Source of the DNA: Streptomyces sp. ADI96-02
GTDB lineage: Bacteria; Actinomycetota; Actinomycetes; Streptomycetales; Streptomycetaceae
Direction: 5' to 3'
Assembly (NCBI RefSeq): GCF_003846185.1
Contig: NZ_ML123034.1
Span: 4,626,250-4,679,414 of the forward strand
DNA length: 53,165 nucleotides
The notes beneath the pieces were generated by a model. The model was not told where the DNA came from and did not search any database. It was given only the letters and a program-made list of their open reading frames with translations. Position numbers and translations under genes: made by a program. Shown here one piece after another: positions 1 through 11,791 of the stretch (position 1 is the first letter of the stretch; each line of letters opens with the position of its first letter).

Positions 1-94
1 GGGCGCGCTGTCCCGGACGCGTGCGGCCCCCGGAGCGGCCCCGGTTGGCGCGCGTCACACGGGCCGGCGGTTACGCCTCCGCCCCGCCCCGGCC

Positions 95-100
95 TATCGT
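95..100 (+). promoter_or_regulatory. -10 element TATCGT for a leaderless start at 107
   Basis: TATCGT is followed by six bases (CGAGCC) and then the ATG at 107. That places the likely transcription start on or next to the A of the start codon. No Shine-Dalgarno-like sequence lies before the ATG. This is inferred from sequence only. Confidence 0.5.
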
Positions 101-106
101 CGAGCC

Positions 107-1075
107 ATGTTCGCCGCCTACGCAGCACGCATCGACCCCGACCGCCCCCTCGACGGCCTGGAGCTGGGCGAACGCCCGGCCCCCGAGCCGCGTACCGGAT
201 GGAGCACCGTCACCGTCCGCGCCGCCTCCCTCAACCACCACGACCTGTGGTCCCTGCGAGGCGTGGGCCTCTCCGAGGACAAGCTCCCGATGATCCTCGG
301 CTGCGACGCCGCGGGCGTCGACGAGGACGGCAACGAGGTCGTCCTGCACTCCGTCATCGGCCAGAGCGGACACGGCGTCGGGCCGAAGGAGCCGCGCTCC
401 ATCCTCACCGAGCGCTACCAGGGCACCTTCGCCGAACAGGTCGCCGTCCCCACCTGGAACGTGCTGCCCAAGCCGAAGGAGCTGACCTTCGAGGAGGCCG
501 CCTGCCTGCCGACCGCCTGGCTCACCGCGTACCGCATGCTGTTCACCAACGCCGGTGTCCGGCCGGGCGACTCGGTGCTCGTCCAGGGCGCGGGCGGCGG
601 GGTCGCCACCGCCGCGATCGTGCTCGGGAAGGCCGCCGGGCTGCGGGTCTTCGCCACCAGCCGGGACGAGGCCAAGCGCAGGCGGGCCGTCGAACTCGGC
701 GCGGTGGAGGCGTACGAGAGCGGCGCGCGGCTCCCGCAGCGGGTGGACGCCGTCATCGAGACCGTCGGCGCCGCCACCTGGTCCCACTCCGTCAAGTCGC
801 TGCGCCCCGGCGGCACCCTGGTCATCTCCGGCGCCACCAGCGGCGACCGGCCCTCGCACGCCGAGCTGACCCGGATCTTCTTCCTGGAGCTGAAGGTCGT
901 CGGCTCCACGATGGGCTCCAAGGACGAGCTGGAGGACCTGCTCGCGTTCTGCGCCGCCACCGGCGTGCGGCCGGTCATCGACGAGGTGCTGCCGCTGGAC
1001 CGGGCCCGCGAGGGGGTCGCGCGGCTGGAGTCCGGCGACCTCTTCGGGAAGATCGTCCTCACGCCGACGGCCTGA
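107..1075 (+). CDS. zinc-less MDR-family NAD(P)-dependent oxidoreductase (quinone oxidoreductase-like)
   Basis: A 322-residue medium-chain dehydrogenase/reductase. An N-terminal GroES-like substrate domain (about residues 1-130) contains NHHD and the segment GCDAAG. A Rossmann NAD(P)H domain (about 140-290) carries VQGAGGGVATAAI. The structural-zinc cysteine cluster of alcohol dehydrogenases is absent, which favours the quinone oxidoreductase branch: NAD(P)H-dependent reduction of quinones or enones in the cytosol. The length is typical. The ATG sits seven bases after a good -10 box, so translation is probably leaderless. The gene stands alone and converges on padR, with a strong hairpin between them. 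The substrate cannot be inferred. Confidence 0.85.
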   Translation: MFAAYAARIDPDRPLDGLELGERPAPEPRTGWSTVTVRAASLNHHDLWSLRGVGLSEDKLPMILGCDAAGVDEDGNEVVLHSVIGQSGHGVGPKEPRSILTERYQGTFAEQVAVPTWNVLPKPKELTFEEAACLPTAWLTAYRMLFTNAGVRPGDSVLVQGAGGGVATAAIVLGKAAGLRVFATSRDEAKRRRAVELGAVEAYESGARLPQRVDAVIETVGAATWSHSVKSLRPGGTLVISGATSGDRPSHAELTRIFFLELKVVGSTMGSKDELEDLLAFCAATGVRPVIDEVLPLDRAREGVARLESGDLFGKIVLTPTA

Positions 1076-1102
1076 AGCCCGCCCCGAGCCGCGCTCCTCA
1101 GG

Positions 1103-1137
1103 CGGTGGCCTCGTCAGCTCTGCTGACGAGGCCACCG
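1103..1137 (+). terminator. strong intrinsic-type terminator between convergent genes
   Basis: A perfect 16-bp stem (1103-1118 with 1122-1137) closes a 3-base TCT loop and is followed on the plus strand by TTTCCTT. It ends the oxidoreductase transcript and can also block transcripts arriving from padR. Confidence 0.8.
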
Positions 1138-1186
1138 TTTCCTTGACCGAAAAACGTCCAGTGCCGTCCCGACTCCCCGGCGCGGC

Positions 1187-2224
1187 TCAGGACTTCGGAC
1201 CGTCCTCCGCCTTCAGCAGCGCCTCGATGCGGGCGGCGGCGGCGCCCAGCTGGCCGCGGGCCTCGGCCAGCCGGTCCTCCGTGACGCCGTGGTCGCGCGC
1301 CGCGTCGCGGACGGTGTCGCGGAACCGGTCCAGCAGGCGGTCCAGATCGCGCGCCGGGTCGCCCGTGGACGGCACGTCCGCGCCCCAGTCGGCGGCGGCG
1401 TCGCCGGGCGGCCCGCCCGCCGTGCCGGCCTCCCGCTCCTCCTCCGCCCTGCCGAACGGCGGCCAGATCCCGGAGCGGGCGAATCCGCCGAGCTGGCCGG
1501 TGATCTCGGCCAGCCCCTCCCGTACGCCGGAGGGCCAGTCGCCCCGCGCGAAGTGCTCCTGCACCTGACGCGCGGCCGTCTGCATCTGCTCCCGCGCCTT
1601 CTCGTGGGCCTCCTTGGCCTGGCGGCGGGCCTGCTGGGCGTCCTCGCGCGCCCGACGCGACTCGTCCTTCGCCCGGCGGGCCTGCTCCTTCCACTCCTCC
1701 TTGGCCCGGCGCAGCTCCTCCTTGGCCGTGCGCCACGCCTCGCTGTCGGCCAGGTCGCCGAGGTCGCCGAGGTCACCGAACGGGGAGGACGGCTCGCCCC
1801 GGCCGGTGCCGGTCCCCGCGCCGGTCCCGGTGCCGTGCCGCGACGCCGCGGCCGCCGCCCGCATGTCGTTGCGCAGCCGGCCCGCCGCGCCGCGCACGTC
1901 GTCGCGGATCTCGGCGGCGAGTTCGGAGACCGATTCGCGGATCTCCAGCTCCAGGTCGGCCAGTTCGCCGCCGCGGCCCGCCAACTCGGCGCGGCCGGCG
2001 TCCGTGATCGAGTAGACCTTCCGGCCGCCCTCGGTGGCGTGGGTGACCAGGCCCTCGGCCTCCAGCTTCGCGAGCCGCGGGTAGACGGTGCCCGCCGACG
2101 GTGCGTACAGGCCCTGGAAGCGCTCCTCCAGCAGGCGGATCACCTCGTAGCCGTGGCGGGGGGCCTCGTCCAGCAGCTTGAGCAGGTACAGGCGCAGGCG
2201 GCCGTGGGCGAATACGGGGGGCAT
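1187..2224 (-). CDS. PadR-family transcriptional regulator with long charged C-terminal region
   Basis: 345 residues. The first 85 form a PadR winged helix: LYLLKLLDEAPRHGYEVIR, then AGTVYPRLAKLEAEGLV, then the wing KVYSITDAGRAEL. The remainder is far longer than in minimal PadR proteins (about 110 residues). It has an Arg/Glu/Ala-rich stretch with heptad-like spacing (about residues 160-235) that should form a coiled coil, and a second helical part at the C-terminus. The ATG is one base after the stop of the DUF4097 gene (TGA-C-ATG), so the two are translationally coupled. PadR proteins usually repress their own operon, and a symmetric AT-rich site lies in the operon promoter. The inducer is unknown. 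Confidence 0.88.
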   Translation of the reverse strand: MPPVFAHGRLRLYLLKLLDEAPRHGYEVIRLLEERFQGLYAPSAGTVYPRLAKLEAEGLVTHATEGGRKVYSITDAGRAELAGRGGELADLELEIRESVSELAAEIRDDVRGAAGRLRNDMRAAAAASRHGTGTGAGTGTGRGEPSSPFGDLGDLGDLADSEAWRTAKEELRRAKEEWKEQARRAKDESRRAREDAQQARRQAKEAHEKAREQMQTAARQVQEHFARGDWPSGVREGLAEITGQLGGFARSGIWPPFGRAEEEREAGTAGGPPGDAAADWGADVPSTGDPARDLDRLLDRFRDTVRDAARDHGVTEDRLAEARGQLGAAAARIEALLKAEDGPKS

Positions 2225-2225
2225 G

Positions 2226-3080
2226 TCAGAGAACCTTTCCGGTCGGTGCGGTGTCGTGCGCGTCGTCCTCGGCCGGCCGGCGCAGCAGGGCGATCGAGCC
2301 GGACAGGGTCGTCGCCCTCAGGGCGCCGGTCCCGGCCCCCAGGGTGCCGGTGATCTTCTTCGCCCCCCACTGCCCGCCGACGCGCAGGTCCTCGAAGGCG
2401 TTGGAGACGGCTCCGCTCGCGGTGTTCGCCTCGACCGTGGCGTCGGCCGGATGCGGCAGCCTGATCGCGATCTCGCCGGAGACCGTGGTGAGCCGGATGT
2501 CCGTCGGCTTCCCGGACGGGTCCACGTCGAGGACCATGGCGCCGCTGACCGACTCGGCCCGCACCGAGGAGCCCGCGCCGTCGACGACGGTCAGGTCGCC
2601 GGAGACCGACTGGAAGCGGAGGTCGCCGGTGACGCCCTGGGCCTCCAGGCTGCCCGAGACGGACTCCCCGTGGACCGTGCCGGTCAGCCCGACGAGCGTG
2701 GAGTCGCCGGAGACGCCGCGCACCTGAGTCGGCCCGCTGATGCCGGAGACGACGGCCCCGGCGTCGACCACGCCCACCTCCACCGAGGCGGCGGAGGGCA
2801 CGGTCAGCGAGACGACGGCGTTGCGGTGGCGTCGCGCGGGGTCGAACCAGCGCAGGAGGCCCTGCCAGGGCAGGTCCTCGTACGTCACGGTGATCAGTCC
2901 GCCCTCCTGCGTCACGACCAGCGGCGGGCCCTTGACGGAGGAGATCTCCAGGCGGGCCCCGGGCTCGTCGGTCCCGACCACGTTGACCGCGCCGCTCACG
3001 ACGCGCACCTGGAGCGCCGTCACCGGGCCGTCGAACGTGAGCTTCTGCGGCTCGGCGATGGTCCACGTCGACACAGGCAT
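2226..3080 (-). CDS. DUF4097 family beta-strand repeat protein
   Basis: 284 residues from the ATG at 3080, which has GGGAGG eight bases upstream. The protein is built from repeated short strands with recurrent VSG/VSGD/SGA signatures across about residues 85-245, the right-handed beta-helix-like pattern of the DUF4097 (putative adhesin) family. I see no signal peptide and no membrane segment, so it should be cytoplasmic. It is the first gene of a two-gene operon with padR. In other bacteria DUF4097 genes often sit with PadR regulators or envelope-stress genes, but the biochemical role is unknown. Confidence 0.85.
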   Translation of the reverse strand: MPVSTWTIAEPQKLTFDGPVTALQVRVVSGAVNVVGTDEPGARLEISSVKGPPLVVTQEGGLITVTYEDLPWQGLLRWFDPARRHRNAVVSLTVPSAASVEVGVVDAGAVVSGISGPTQVRGVSGDSTLVGLTGTVHGESVSGSLEAQGVTGDLRFQSVSGDLTVVDGAGSSVRAESVSGAMVLDVDPSGKPTDIRLTTVSGEIAIRLPHPADATVEANTASGAVSNAFEDLRVGGQWGAKKITGTLGAGTGALRATTLSGSIALLRRPAEDDAHDTAPTGKVL

Positions 3081-3111
3081 GGATGTGACCTCCCGGAGTG
3101 CGCGGTGACGC

Positions 3112-3148
3112 AACATATCGCGTCTGATGGAGAACACGATATATCGCG
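3112..3148. promoter_or_regulatory. candidate PadR operator in the DUF4097-padR promoter
   Basis: ATATCGCG occurs at 3115-3122 and again at 3141-3148. The second copy is embedded in the perfect palindrome CGATATATCG (3137-3146). The region is far more AT-rich than its surroundings and lies 32-68 bases upstream of the DUF4097 start, a natural place for PadR autoregulation. Binding is inferred. Confidence 0.55.
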
Positions 3149-3220
3149 GATCGGGGAAGTCAAGCGCGATCCACGACCGCTCCGACCGCCCGAAGTGCGT
3201 CATGGTGTGGCAAATTGCCC

Positions 3221-3226
3221 TAGCGT
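3221..3226 (+). promoter_or_regulatory. -10 element TAGCGT for a leaderless start at 3234
   Basis: TAGCGT followed by seven bases and the ATG at 3234, with no ribosome-binding site. This fits a leaderless transcript divergent from the DUF4097-padR operon. Confidence 0.45.
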
Positions 3227-3233
3227 GTGAGCC

Positions 3234-4112
3234 ATGAACGCGACATCCACGGGGGCGCTCCTGCTGTGCCGGGCCGATCCCGAGACCGTACGGCCCCTCG
3301 CGCACCTCCTGCGCGAACGGATGCTGCTGACCCGCGCGGGCGAAGGGTGGAGCGCGCTCGTCCCGGAGGGCAAGCCCTGGCGCGGCCCGGACGGCGGTGC
3401 GTACGGCACGGTGGACGCGAACGCCCCGGGCGGCGGTACCGAACCCGTCGACCGGATCCTCGGCGGCTGGGCCACCGCCCTCGCCGTCGCCTCCACCTGG
3501 CCGGTCATCGCCCTGTGGTGGGACGCGGACCGGGCGGGCTGCTCGCTCGCGGCCGGTTTCCGGCGGCCCGTGGCCTACGTCTGGCTGGCGGACGGCACTC
3601 CGGCGGGCGAGGACGAGGCGATGCGCACCCTGGCCGCCCGGCTCGGCCTCGATCCGGTCCTGGACCTCCAGGAGCTGGAGACGCTCACCCGCCCCGACCC
3701 CGACGCGGACGCCGCCGCCCGGCTGCGCGGCCTGCTCGCCGTCCTGACCCGGACCGGGCTGATCCTGCCGCCGGGCCTCGGACCGGGCGAGAGCGCCGAC
3801 CGGCTGCGCAGCGTCGCGGCCGTGCAGCGCGGGGCCGAGCGTGTCGAGTGGGCCGGGTGGCGCGACGCCGTACGGGTCGAACTGGACGCGGTCGAGAACA
3901 GCGGCCTCGGCCCCTGGGTACGCGGCCCCCGGGCCCGCGCCCTGGCCGCCGTCCAGCTCGCGGTCGGGCTGCCGCTGCTGGTCCGCGGCGCGCGGCGGCG
4001 CAGCGGGGGATGGGCCGCCGCGGGGGCGGCGCTCCTGCTCCAGGGCGCGCTGGGACTCGCGTACCACCGGGTCAGGGCGGGCGTCCGGAGCGAGCCGGTC
4101 CGGCTGCCCTGA
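3234..4112 (+). CDS. conserved hypothetical protein with C-terminal hydrophobic segment
   Basis: 292 residues, not assigned to a named family. The N-terminal half is soluble, rich in Ala/Asp/Trp and has no recognised catalytic motif. Near the C-terminus two hydrophobic stretches separated by an Arg-rich patch (RGARRRSGG) could form a membrane hairpin (about residues 238-280), leaving a short basic tail. The start is supported by the leaderless -10 box. It is divergent from the DUF4097 gene and converges on the small DUF6104-like gene. Its codon use matches its neighbours. Confidence 0.7.
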   Translation: MNATSTGALLLCRADPETVRPLAHLLRERMLLTRAGEGWSALVPEGKPWRGPDGGAYGTVDANAPGGGTEPVDRILGGWATALAVASTWPVIALWWDADRAGCSLAAGFRRPVAYVWLADGTPAGEDEAMRTLAARLGLDPVLDLQELETLTRPDPDADAAARLRGLLAVLTRTGLILPPGLGPGESADRLRSVAAVQRGAERVEWAGWRDAVRVELDAVENSGLGPWVRGPRARALAAVQLAVGLPLLVRGARRRSGGWAAAGAALLLQGALGLAYHRVRAGVRSEPVRLP

Positions 4113-4191
4113 CGGGCGGGCCCGACTCCTGGTCGGCCTGCCCCGCCGGGCGCGGCCACCACTCCCCGGCGCGCCGGCCCGAGGGGAGCGG

Positions 4192-4374
4192 CTACTCCTC
4201 GTCGTCCTCGTCGTCGAGGCGGGCCAGCCAGGTCGCCAGGCGCTCCACCGGCACCTCGAAGTCGGGGTTGAGATCGACGAACGTGCGCAACTGCTCGGCG
4301 AGCCACTCGAAGGTGACCTCCTCCTCGCCGCGCCGCTTCTCCAGTTCCTCGATACCGCGGTCCGTGAAGTACAT
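4192..4374 (-). CDS. small acidic protein, DUF6104-like
   Basis: 60 residues starting MYFTDRGIEELEKRRGEEEV and ending in an acidic LDDEDDEE tail. I recognise this as the short conserved Streptomyces protein annotated DUF6104. It is soluble, strongly charged and mostly helical, and its function is unknown. It lies 101 bases downstream of kgd on the same strand, but a hairpin separates the two, so it probably has its own promoter. Confidence 0.72.
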   Translation of the reverse strand: MYFTDRGIEELEKRRGEEEVTFEWLAEQLRTFVDLNPDFEVPVERLATWLARLDDEDDEE

Positions 4375-4406
4375 GCGACCAGAATAACGAGGCCCCGGAC
4401 GCCGGA

Positions 4407-4439
4407 GACCCGGCCCCGCGACAAGCGCGGAACCGGGTC
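4407..4439 (-). terminator. hairpin terminator downstream of kgd
   Basis: GACCCGG (4407-4413) pairs with CCGGGTC (4433-4439), and an inner CCGCG-ACAAG-CGCGG stem is stacked on it. There is no U tract, which is usual for GC-rich actinobacterial terminators. It lies 37-69 bases past the kgd stop. Confidence 0.6.
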
Positions 4440-4475
4440 CCCGAGGTGTGCGAACCAGTCGCACAGCCGATGTCC

Positions 4476-8312
<3,837 letters not shown>

Positions 8313-8489
8313 GGCGGCAACCGCCCTCTTCCGCTTCACAAGGTGATGGACAGCGGAAATCAAGGCTACGCCCCCCAAACCATTCCTTGCAGGCCGGGCC
8401 GGTGCTTCGTCGTGCACATCACATCGGAAGGCGGGTTTCGGCACAGGAAATGGCGGGAAACAAGCGAGGTTCCACTGCACTTCGGGTAC

Positions 8490-8513
8490 GCAGGGCCGTG
8501 GATACGGCCCTGC
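8490..8513 (-). terminator. terminator after the histidine kinase gene
   Basis: A perfect 10-bp stem, GCAGGGCCGT (8490-8499) with ACGGCCCTGC (8504-8513), around a GGAT loop. It lies 70 bases beyond the kinase stop and upstream of kgd on the same strand. No other gene is visible in 8313-8582, which should also hold the kgd promoter. Confidence 0.6.
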
Positions 8514-8582
8514 GACCGTATCCCTGGGTGATCCCCATCGGGGAAGACACGGAGAACGTGCCCTTCCGGTTCGAACCCTATG

Positions 8583-9659
8583 TCAACCGCGTGGCGTGGA
8601 CATTCCCGGAAGAGTGACCTGGATGCGGCAGCCGCGTTCGGATTCGGCCACGCCGATCCGGCCGCCGTGCAGATCCACCGCCCAGCGGGCGATCGCGAGG
8701 CCCAGACCCGTACCGCCGTCGTTGCCCGGACCGTGCGCCGAGGGGGCCTGGCCCCGGTTGAACCGCTCGAAGACGCGGTGGCGCTCCGCCTCCGGAATGC
8801 CGGGGCCCTCGTCGACGACCTCCAGCTCCAGCGACTCCGGATACGACCCGCGCCGCGCCAGCACCGTGACCCGGCCGTGCGGCGGGCTGTGCTTGACCGC
8901 GTTGTCGATCAGGTTGGCGACCACCTGGTGCAGCCGCTCCGCGTCCGCGTGCGCGGTCAGCTCCGGCGGCGAGACGTCCAGGTGCAGATGGACGTCCGTA
9001 CGGGAGTGGTTGCCGGAGCCCGAGGAGAGCCGGCGGTGCGAGGCGGCGAGGTTGGCCTCCTTCAGCACGCCCGACAGATAGGGCCAGACCTCGAAGCGGC
9101 GGGCCTTGAGCGCCACCACCCCGTTGTCCAGCCGCGACAGGTCCAGCAGCGTCTCCACCAGCCGGCCGAGCCGTTCCGTCTGCTTCAGCGCCGTGCGCAT
9201 CGTCTCCGGGTCGGCGGCGGACACCCCGTCCACCACGTTCTCCAGGACCGCGCGCAGCGCCGCGATGGGGGTGCGCAGCTCGTGGGAGACGTTGGCGACC
9301 AGCTCCTTGCGGTGCAGGTCCTCGGCCTCCAGGTCGTCCGCCATGCGGTTGATCGTCTGCGCCAGGTCGCCCAGCTCGTCCCGCCGGCCGGCCCCGCTCA
9401 CCCGCCGCGTGTAGTCGCCGTGCGAGATGGACCGGGCCACGGCCCGCATCTCGTCCAGCGGCGCGGTCAGGCCGTGTGCCACGAACTGGGTGATCAGCAG
9501 CGTCGCGATCACCGAGAACACGGTGATGAACTGGAACTCGGTCCGGGTGCGCAACGCGACGATCAGCAGCCCCGTCGTGATGAGCACCGAGACCACGACG
9601 AGCGTGCCCAGCTTGGCCTTGATGGAGAAGGGGCGCAGCCCGGACCCCGGCCGGCTCAT
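8583..9659 (-). CDS. sensor histidine kinase of a two-component pair
   Basis: 358 residues. Two membrane segments (about 17-36 and 44-62) are separated by only a few residues, so there is almost no extracellular sensor. A HAMP domain (about 63-115), HisKA with VANVSHELRTP (His126) and HATPase_c with NLIDNAVKHS, DEGPGIP and GGTGLGLAI follow. Its ATG overlaps the stop of the upstream response-regulator gene by four bases (ATGA), so the two are coupled. The short periplasmic loop suggests sensing within the membrane or from the cytoplasm. The signal is unknown. Confidence 0.92.
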   Translation of the reverse strand: MSRPGSGLRPFSIKAKLGTLVVVSVLITTGLLIVALRTRTEFQFITVFSVIATLLITQFVAHGLTAPLDEMRAVARSISHGDYTRRVSGAGRRDELGDLAQTINRMADDLEAEDLHRKELVANVSHELRTPIAALRAVLENVVDGVSAADPETMRTALKQTERLGRLVETLLDLSRLDNGVVALKARRFEVWPYLSGVLKEANLAASHRRLSSGSGNHSRTDVHLHLDVSPPELTAHADAERLHQVVANLIDNAVKHSPPHGRVTVLARRGSYPESLELEVVDEGPGIPEAERHRVFERFNRGQAPSAHGPGNDGGTGLGLAIARWAVDLHGGRIGVAESERGCRIQVTLPGMSTPRG

Positions 9660-10393
9660 GGGGCCGGAGTCTCCAGGGCGTAGCCGACGCCGTGCACGGT
9701 ACGGATCCGCTCCGCGCCGATCTTCCGGCGCAGCGCCTTGATGTGGCTGTCGACGGTACGGGTGCCCGAGGCGTCCGCCCAGTCCCACACCTCCGCCAGC
9801 AGCTGCTCGCGGGAGAGCACCGCGCGCGGGGTGTTGGCCAGGCAGACCAGCAGGTCGAACTCGGTCGGCGTGAGATGGACGTCCTCGGCGCGGACCCGCA
9901 CCCGGCGCTGCGCGTGGTCGATCTCCAGCTCTCCGAGGCGCAGTATGCCGCTGCGCGGGGTGACGGCGGCCAGGGCGGCCCGCTCCACCCGGCGCAGCAG
10001 CACGTGCACCCGGGCGGCCAGCTCGCGCATCGAGAACGGCTTCGTCATGTAGTCGTCGGCGCCGACCCCGAGCCCGACCAGCATGTCCGTCTCGTCGTCG
10101 CGCGCCGTCAGCATCAGCACCGGAACCGGACGCTGCGCCTGCACTCGGCGGCAGACCTCCAGGCCGTCGAAGCCGGGAAGCATGATGTCGAGCACCATCA
10201 GGTCGGGCTGCCACGCCTCGGCCGCGTCGACCGCCGCCGGGCCGTCCAGCGCGGTCTGCACCAGGAAGCCCTCGGCCCGCAGCCGGGCGGAGACGGCGTC
10301 CACGATCGTCGCGTCGTCCTCGACCACCAGCACCCGGCGCTGCGCCCCCGGAGTGGCCGCGACGCCGTTGTGGGTGGTGTGTGTCTGTTCCAT
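9656..10393 (-). CDS. OmpR-family response regulator
   Basis: 245 residues from the ATG at 10393, chosen because a GGGGCGGGG stretch precedes it; a longer in-frame opening to 10510 lacks family similarity. The receiver domain has VLVVEDD, the phospho-acceptor Asp69 in VLDIMLPG, MLTARDD and the switch lysine in TKPFS. The C-terminal winged helix carries LTPTEFDLLVCLA and RTVDSHIKALRRKI. It overlaps the kinase gene by four bases. It is a cytosolic DNA-binding regulator whose targets cannot be read from the sequence. The 231 bases upstream hold no gene. Confidence 0.93.
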   Translation of the reverse strand: MEQTHTTHNGVAATPGAQRRVLVVEDDATIVDAVSARLRAEGFLVQTALDGPAAVDAAEAWQPDLMVLDIMLPGFDGLEVCRRVQAQRPVPVLMLTARDDETDMLVGLGVGADDYMTKPFSMRELAARVHVLLRRVERAALAAVTPRSGILRLGELEIDHAQRRVRVRAEDVHLTPTEFDLLVCLANTPRAVLSREQLLAEVWDWADASGTRTVDSHIKALRRKIGAERIRTVHGVGYALETPAP

Positions 10394-10624
10394 CGCCCCG
10401 CCCCTGCCCGTTCTCGCGGGAGGCAATCTCCCGCAGGACGGTCTTCGCTCGTGGTTTTCGTGGGTGATCCCGTGTGTGCCGGTCAGCAGCGTAAAGGCAG
10501 CGGAGGTCATCCGGCTACGCAGGGTGTTGCCGCGAGCGGACCGAGTGCGGCCGGGCGGGAGGCGGATCGTCGGCCTTGTGACGGATGCCCGGGACGAGCG
10601 GGCCCGGTCGCGTGCGCAGGGGGC

Positions 10625-11341
10625 TCAGACGGCGCGCCGTGCGAGATGGACCACGTCCGGCACACCTCGGGCAACCTGCACCTCTTCCGTCCCAACCTCA
10701 CTGAATCCGGCATTCCGCAACGCCTGTTCGAAATCCGGCGACGGCTGCGCGGACCAGACGGCGAGCACGCCGCCCGGCGTCAGCCGCTCCTTGCAGAGCG
10801 CCAGTCCGGTGGCGGAATAGAGGGTTCCGTTGTCCTCCGTGACCGTCCAGTCGGGTCCGTTGTCGATGTCCAGGCACAGCGCGTCGTAACGTTCCGTGGT
10901 CGTCCTGAGGTGGGCCAGGAGGTCCGTGTGCAGGATCTCGGTCCGCGGGTCGGCGAGCGCTCCGGCGGAGATCCGGGCCAGCGGGCCGGTGCGGTGCCAG
11001 TCGACGATCGCCTCCTCCCGTTCCACGACGGCGATGCGCCCCCAGCGCTCCTGCCCGGCGGCGCGTACGAGCGAGAAGCCGACGCCCAGCCCGCCGATGA
11101 GGACGCCGGGGCCCGTCCGGTCCGCCGGGAGCGCGGCCAGCGCGGCGTCGATCAGCAGCCGCTCGGAGCGCCCGTCGGAGGTGTCCATCAGGAAGCAGCC
11201 GTTGGCGATGATCTCGAAATGCTCACCGCGCCCGCGCAGAACGACCTCGCCGAACGGCCCGTCGCGGCGGTCCAGGGTGACGGGGCCGTCGGCGGGCGCG
11301 GGTGCGGGCGGCGGGGACGGGGCGGTGGACATCGCGGACAT
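10625..11341 (-). CDS. spermidine-synthase-like (class I methyltransferase fold) protein
   Basis: 238 residues from the ATG at 11341, preceded by GGAGAG at seven-base spacing; a second ATG nine bases later is too far from it. The protein matches actinobacterial spermidine-synthase-like proteins: ligand-binding glycine motif in GVLIGGLGVGFSLV, acidic strand end IAVVEREEAI, and a later LCLDIDNGPD. It is shorter than true aminopropyltransferases and has a Pro/Ala-rich N-terminal tail. Substrate and reaction are uncertain. It is divergent from lon and separated from it by 450 bases. Confidence 0.75.
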   Translation of the reverse strand: MSAMSTAPSPPPAPAPADGPVTLDRRDGPFGEVVLRGRGEHFEIIANGCFLMDTSDGRSERLLIDAALAALPADRTGPGVLIGGLGVGFSLVRAAGQERWGRIAVVEREEAIVDWHRTGPLARISAGALADPRTEILHTDLLAHLRTTTERYDALCLDIDNGPDWTVTEDNGTLYSATGLALCKERLTPGGVLAVWSAQPSPDFEQALRNAGFSEVGTEEVQVARGVPDVVHLARRAV

Positions 11342-11610
11342 GGCGGGGCTCTCCGGTCTCCGGGCGTGGCGGTCGGTGCCCGTCCATCCTGGCGCCCGGG
11401 CGGCGCCCGGGGCCACCGCATTCCCGGGGCCCACTCCTCCGGGCGTACGGCCGCCTCCTTCAAGGCGTACGGCCGAGGGCCGCCGCACGGTACGGCCTCC
11501 CGGCCCTGGTCCCGGCGGGAATAGCCGTCGGGCCCGGGGCGCTCCCGTGAAAGGCGCTCCGCGCGGCCGGGGGCGCCGTCCCGGGAGCGGGCCCGGACCG
11601 GCGCGGGGCC

Positions 11611-11655
11611 GGACGCCGGGGGCCGGGGCTGGACGTCGGGGGCCGGGCCGGACGC
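11611..11655. repeat. short tandem repeat, ~20-bp period
   Basis: GGACGCCGGGGGCCGGGGCT (11611-11630) is followed by GGACGTCGGGGGCCGGGCC (11631-11649) and a partial third copy. It looks like simple GC-rich sequence upstream of the lon operators. Confidence 0.5.
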
Positions 11656-11703
11656 CGCGCGCGGCCGGCTCTGTCGTCGCCCAGGGCCGGACGGCTCAGT
11701 GAT

Positions 11704-11717
11704 CGCTCACAGCGAAC
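11704..11717 (-). promoter_or_regulatory. candidate ClgR operator upstream of lon
   Basis: The minus strand reads GTTCGC-TGTGA-GCG, an exact match to the GTTCGC-N5-GCG motif described for ClgR, the activator of clp and lon genes in Streptomyces. It is part of the near-palindrome GATCGC-N5-GCGAAC at 11701-11717 and lies about 75 bases before the lon start. Confidence 0.7.
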
Positions 11718-11750
11718 ACCTCCCGGGGAACATTCGGCGGCTCACGAGCA

Positions 11751-11769
11751 TTGAGCCCACATAGCTCAA
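11751..11769. promoter_or_regulatory. candidate HspR operator (HAIR element) upstream of lon
   Basis: TTGAGC (11751-11756), a seven-base spacer, then GCTCAA (11764-11769). This is the HAIR arrangement CTTGAG-type half-sites with N7, bound by the heat-shock repressor HspR, and it ends 22 bases before the lon ATG. Confidence 0.75.
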
Positions 11770-11791
11770 CTTGCCTGCCGAAGGGGAGATC

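Larger units (their letters stand above)
11342..11791. other. 450-bp divergent intergenic region upstream of lon
   Basis: No convincing gene. It holds a direct repeat of GGCGTACGGCCG (11442-11453 and 11464-11475), a short 20-bp-period GC-rich repeat (11611-11655), and two operator-like sites close to lon that are listed separately. Confidence 0.6.
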
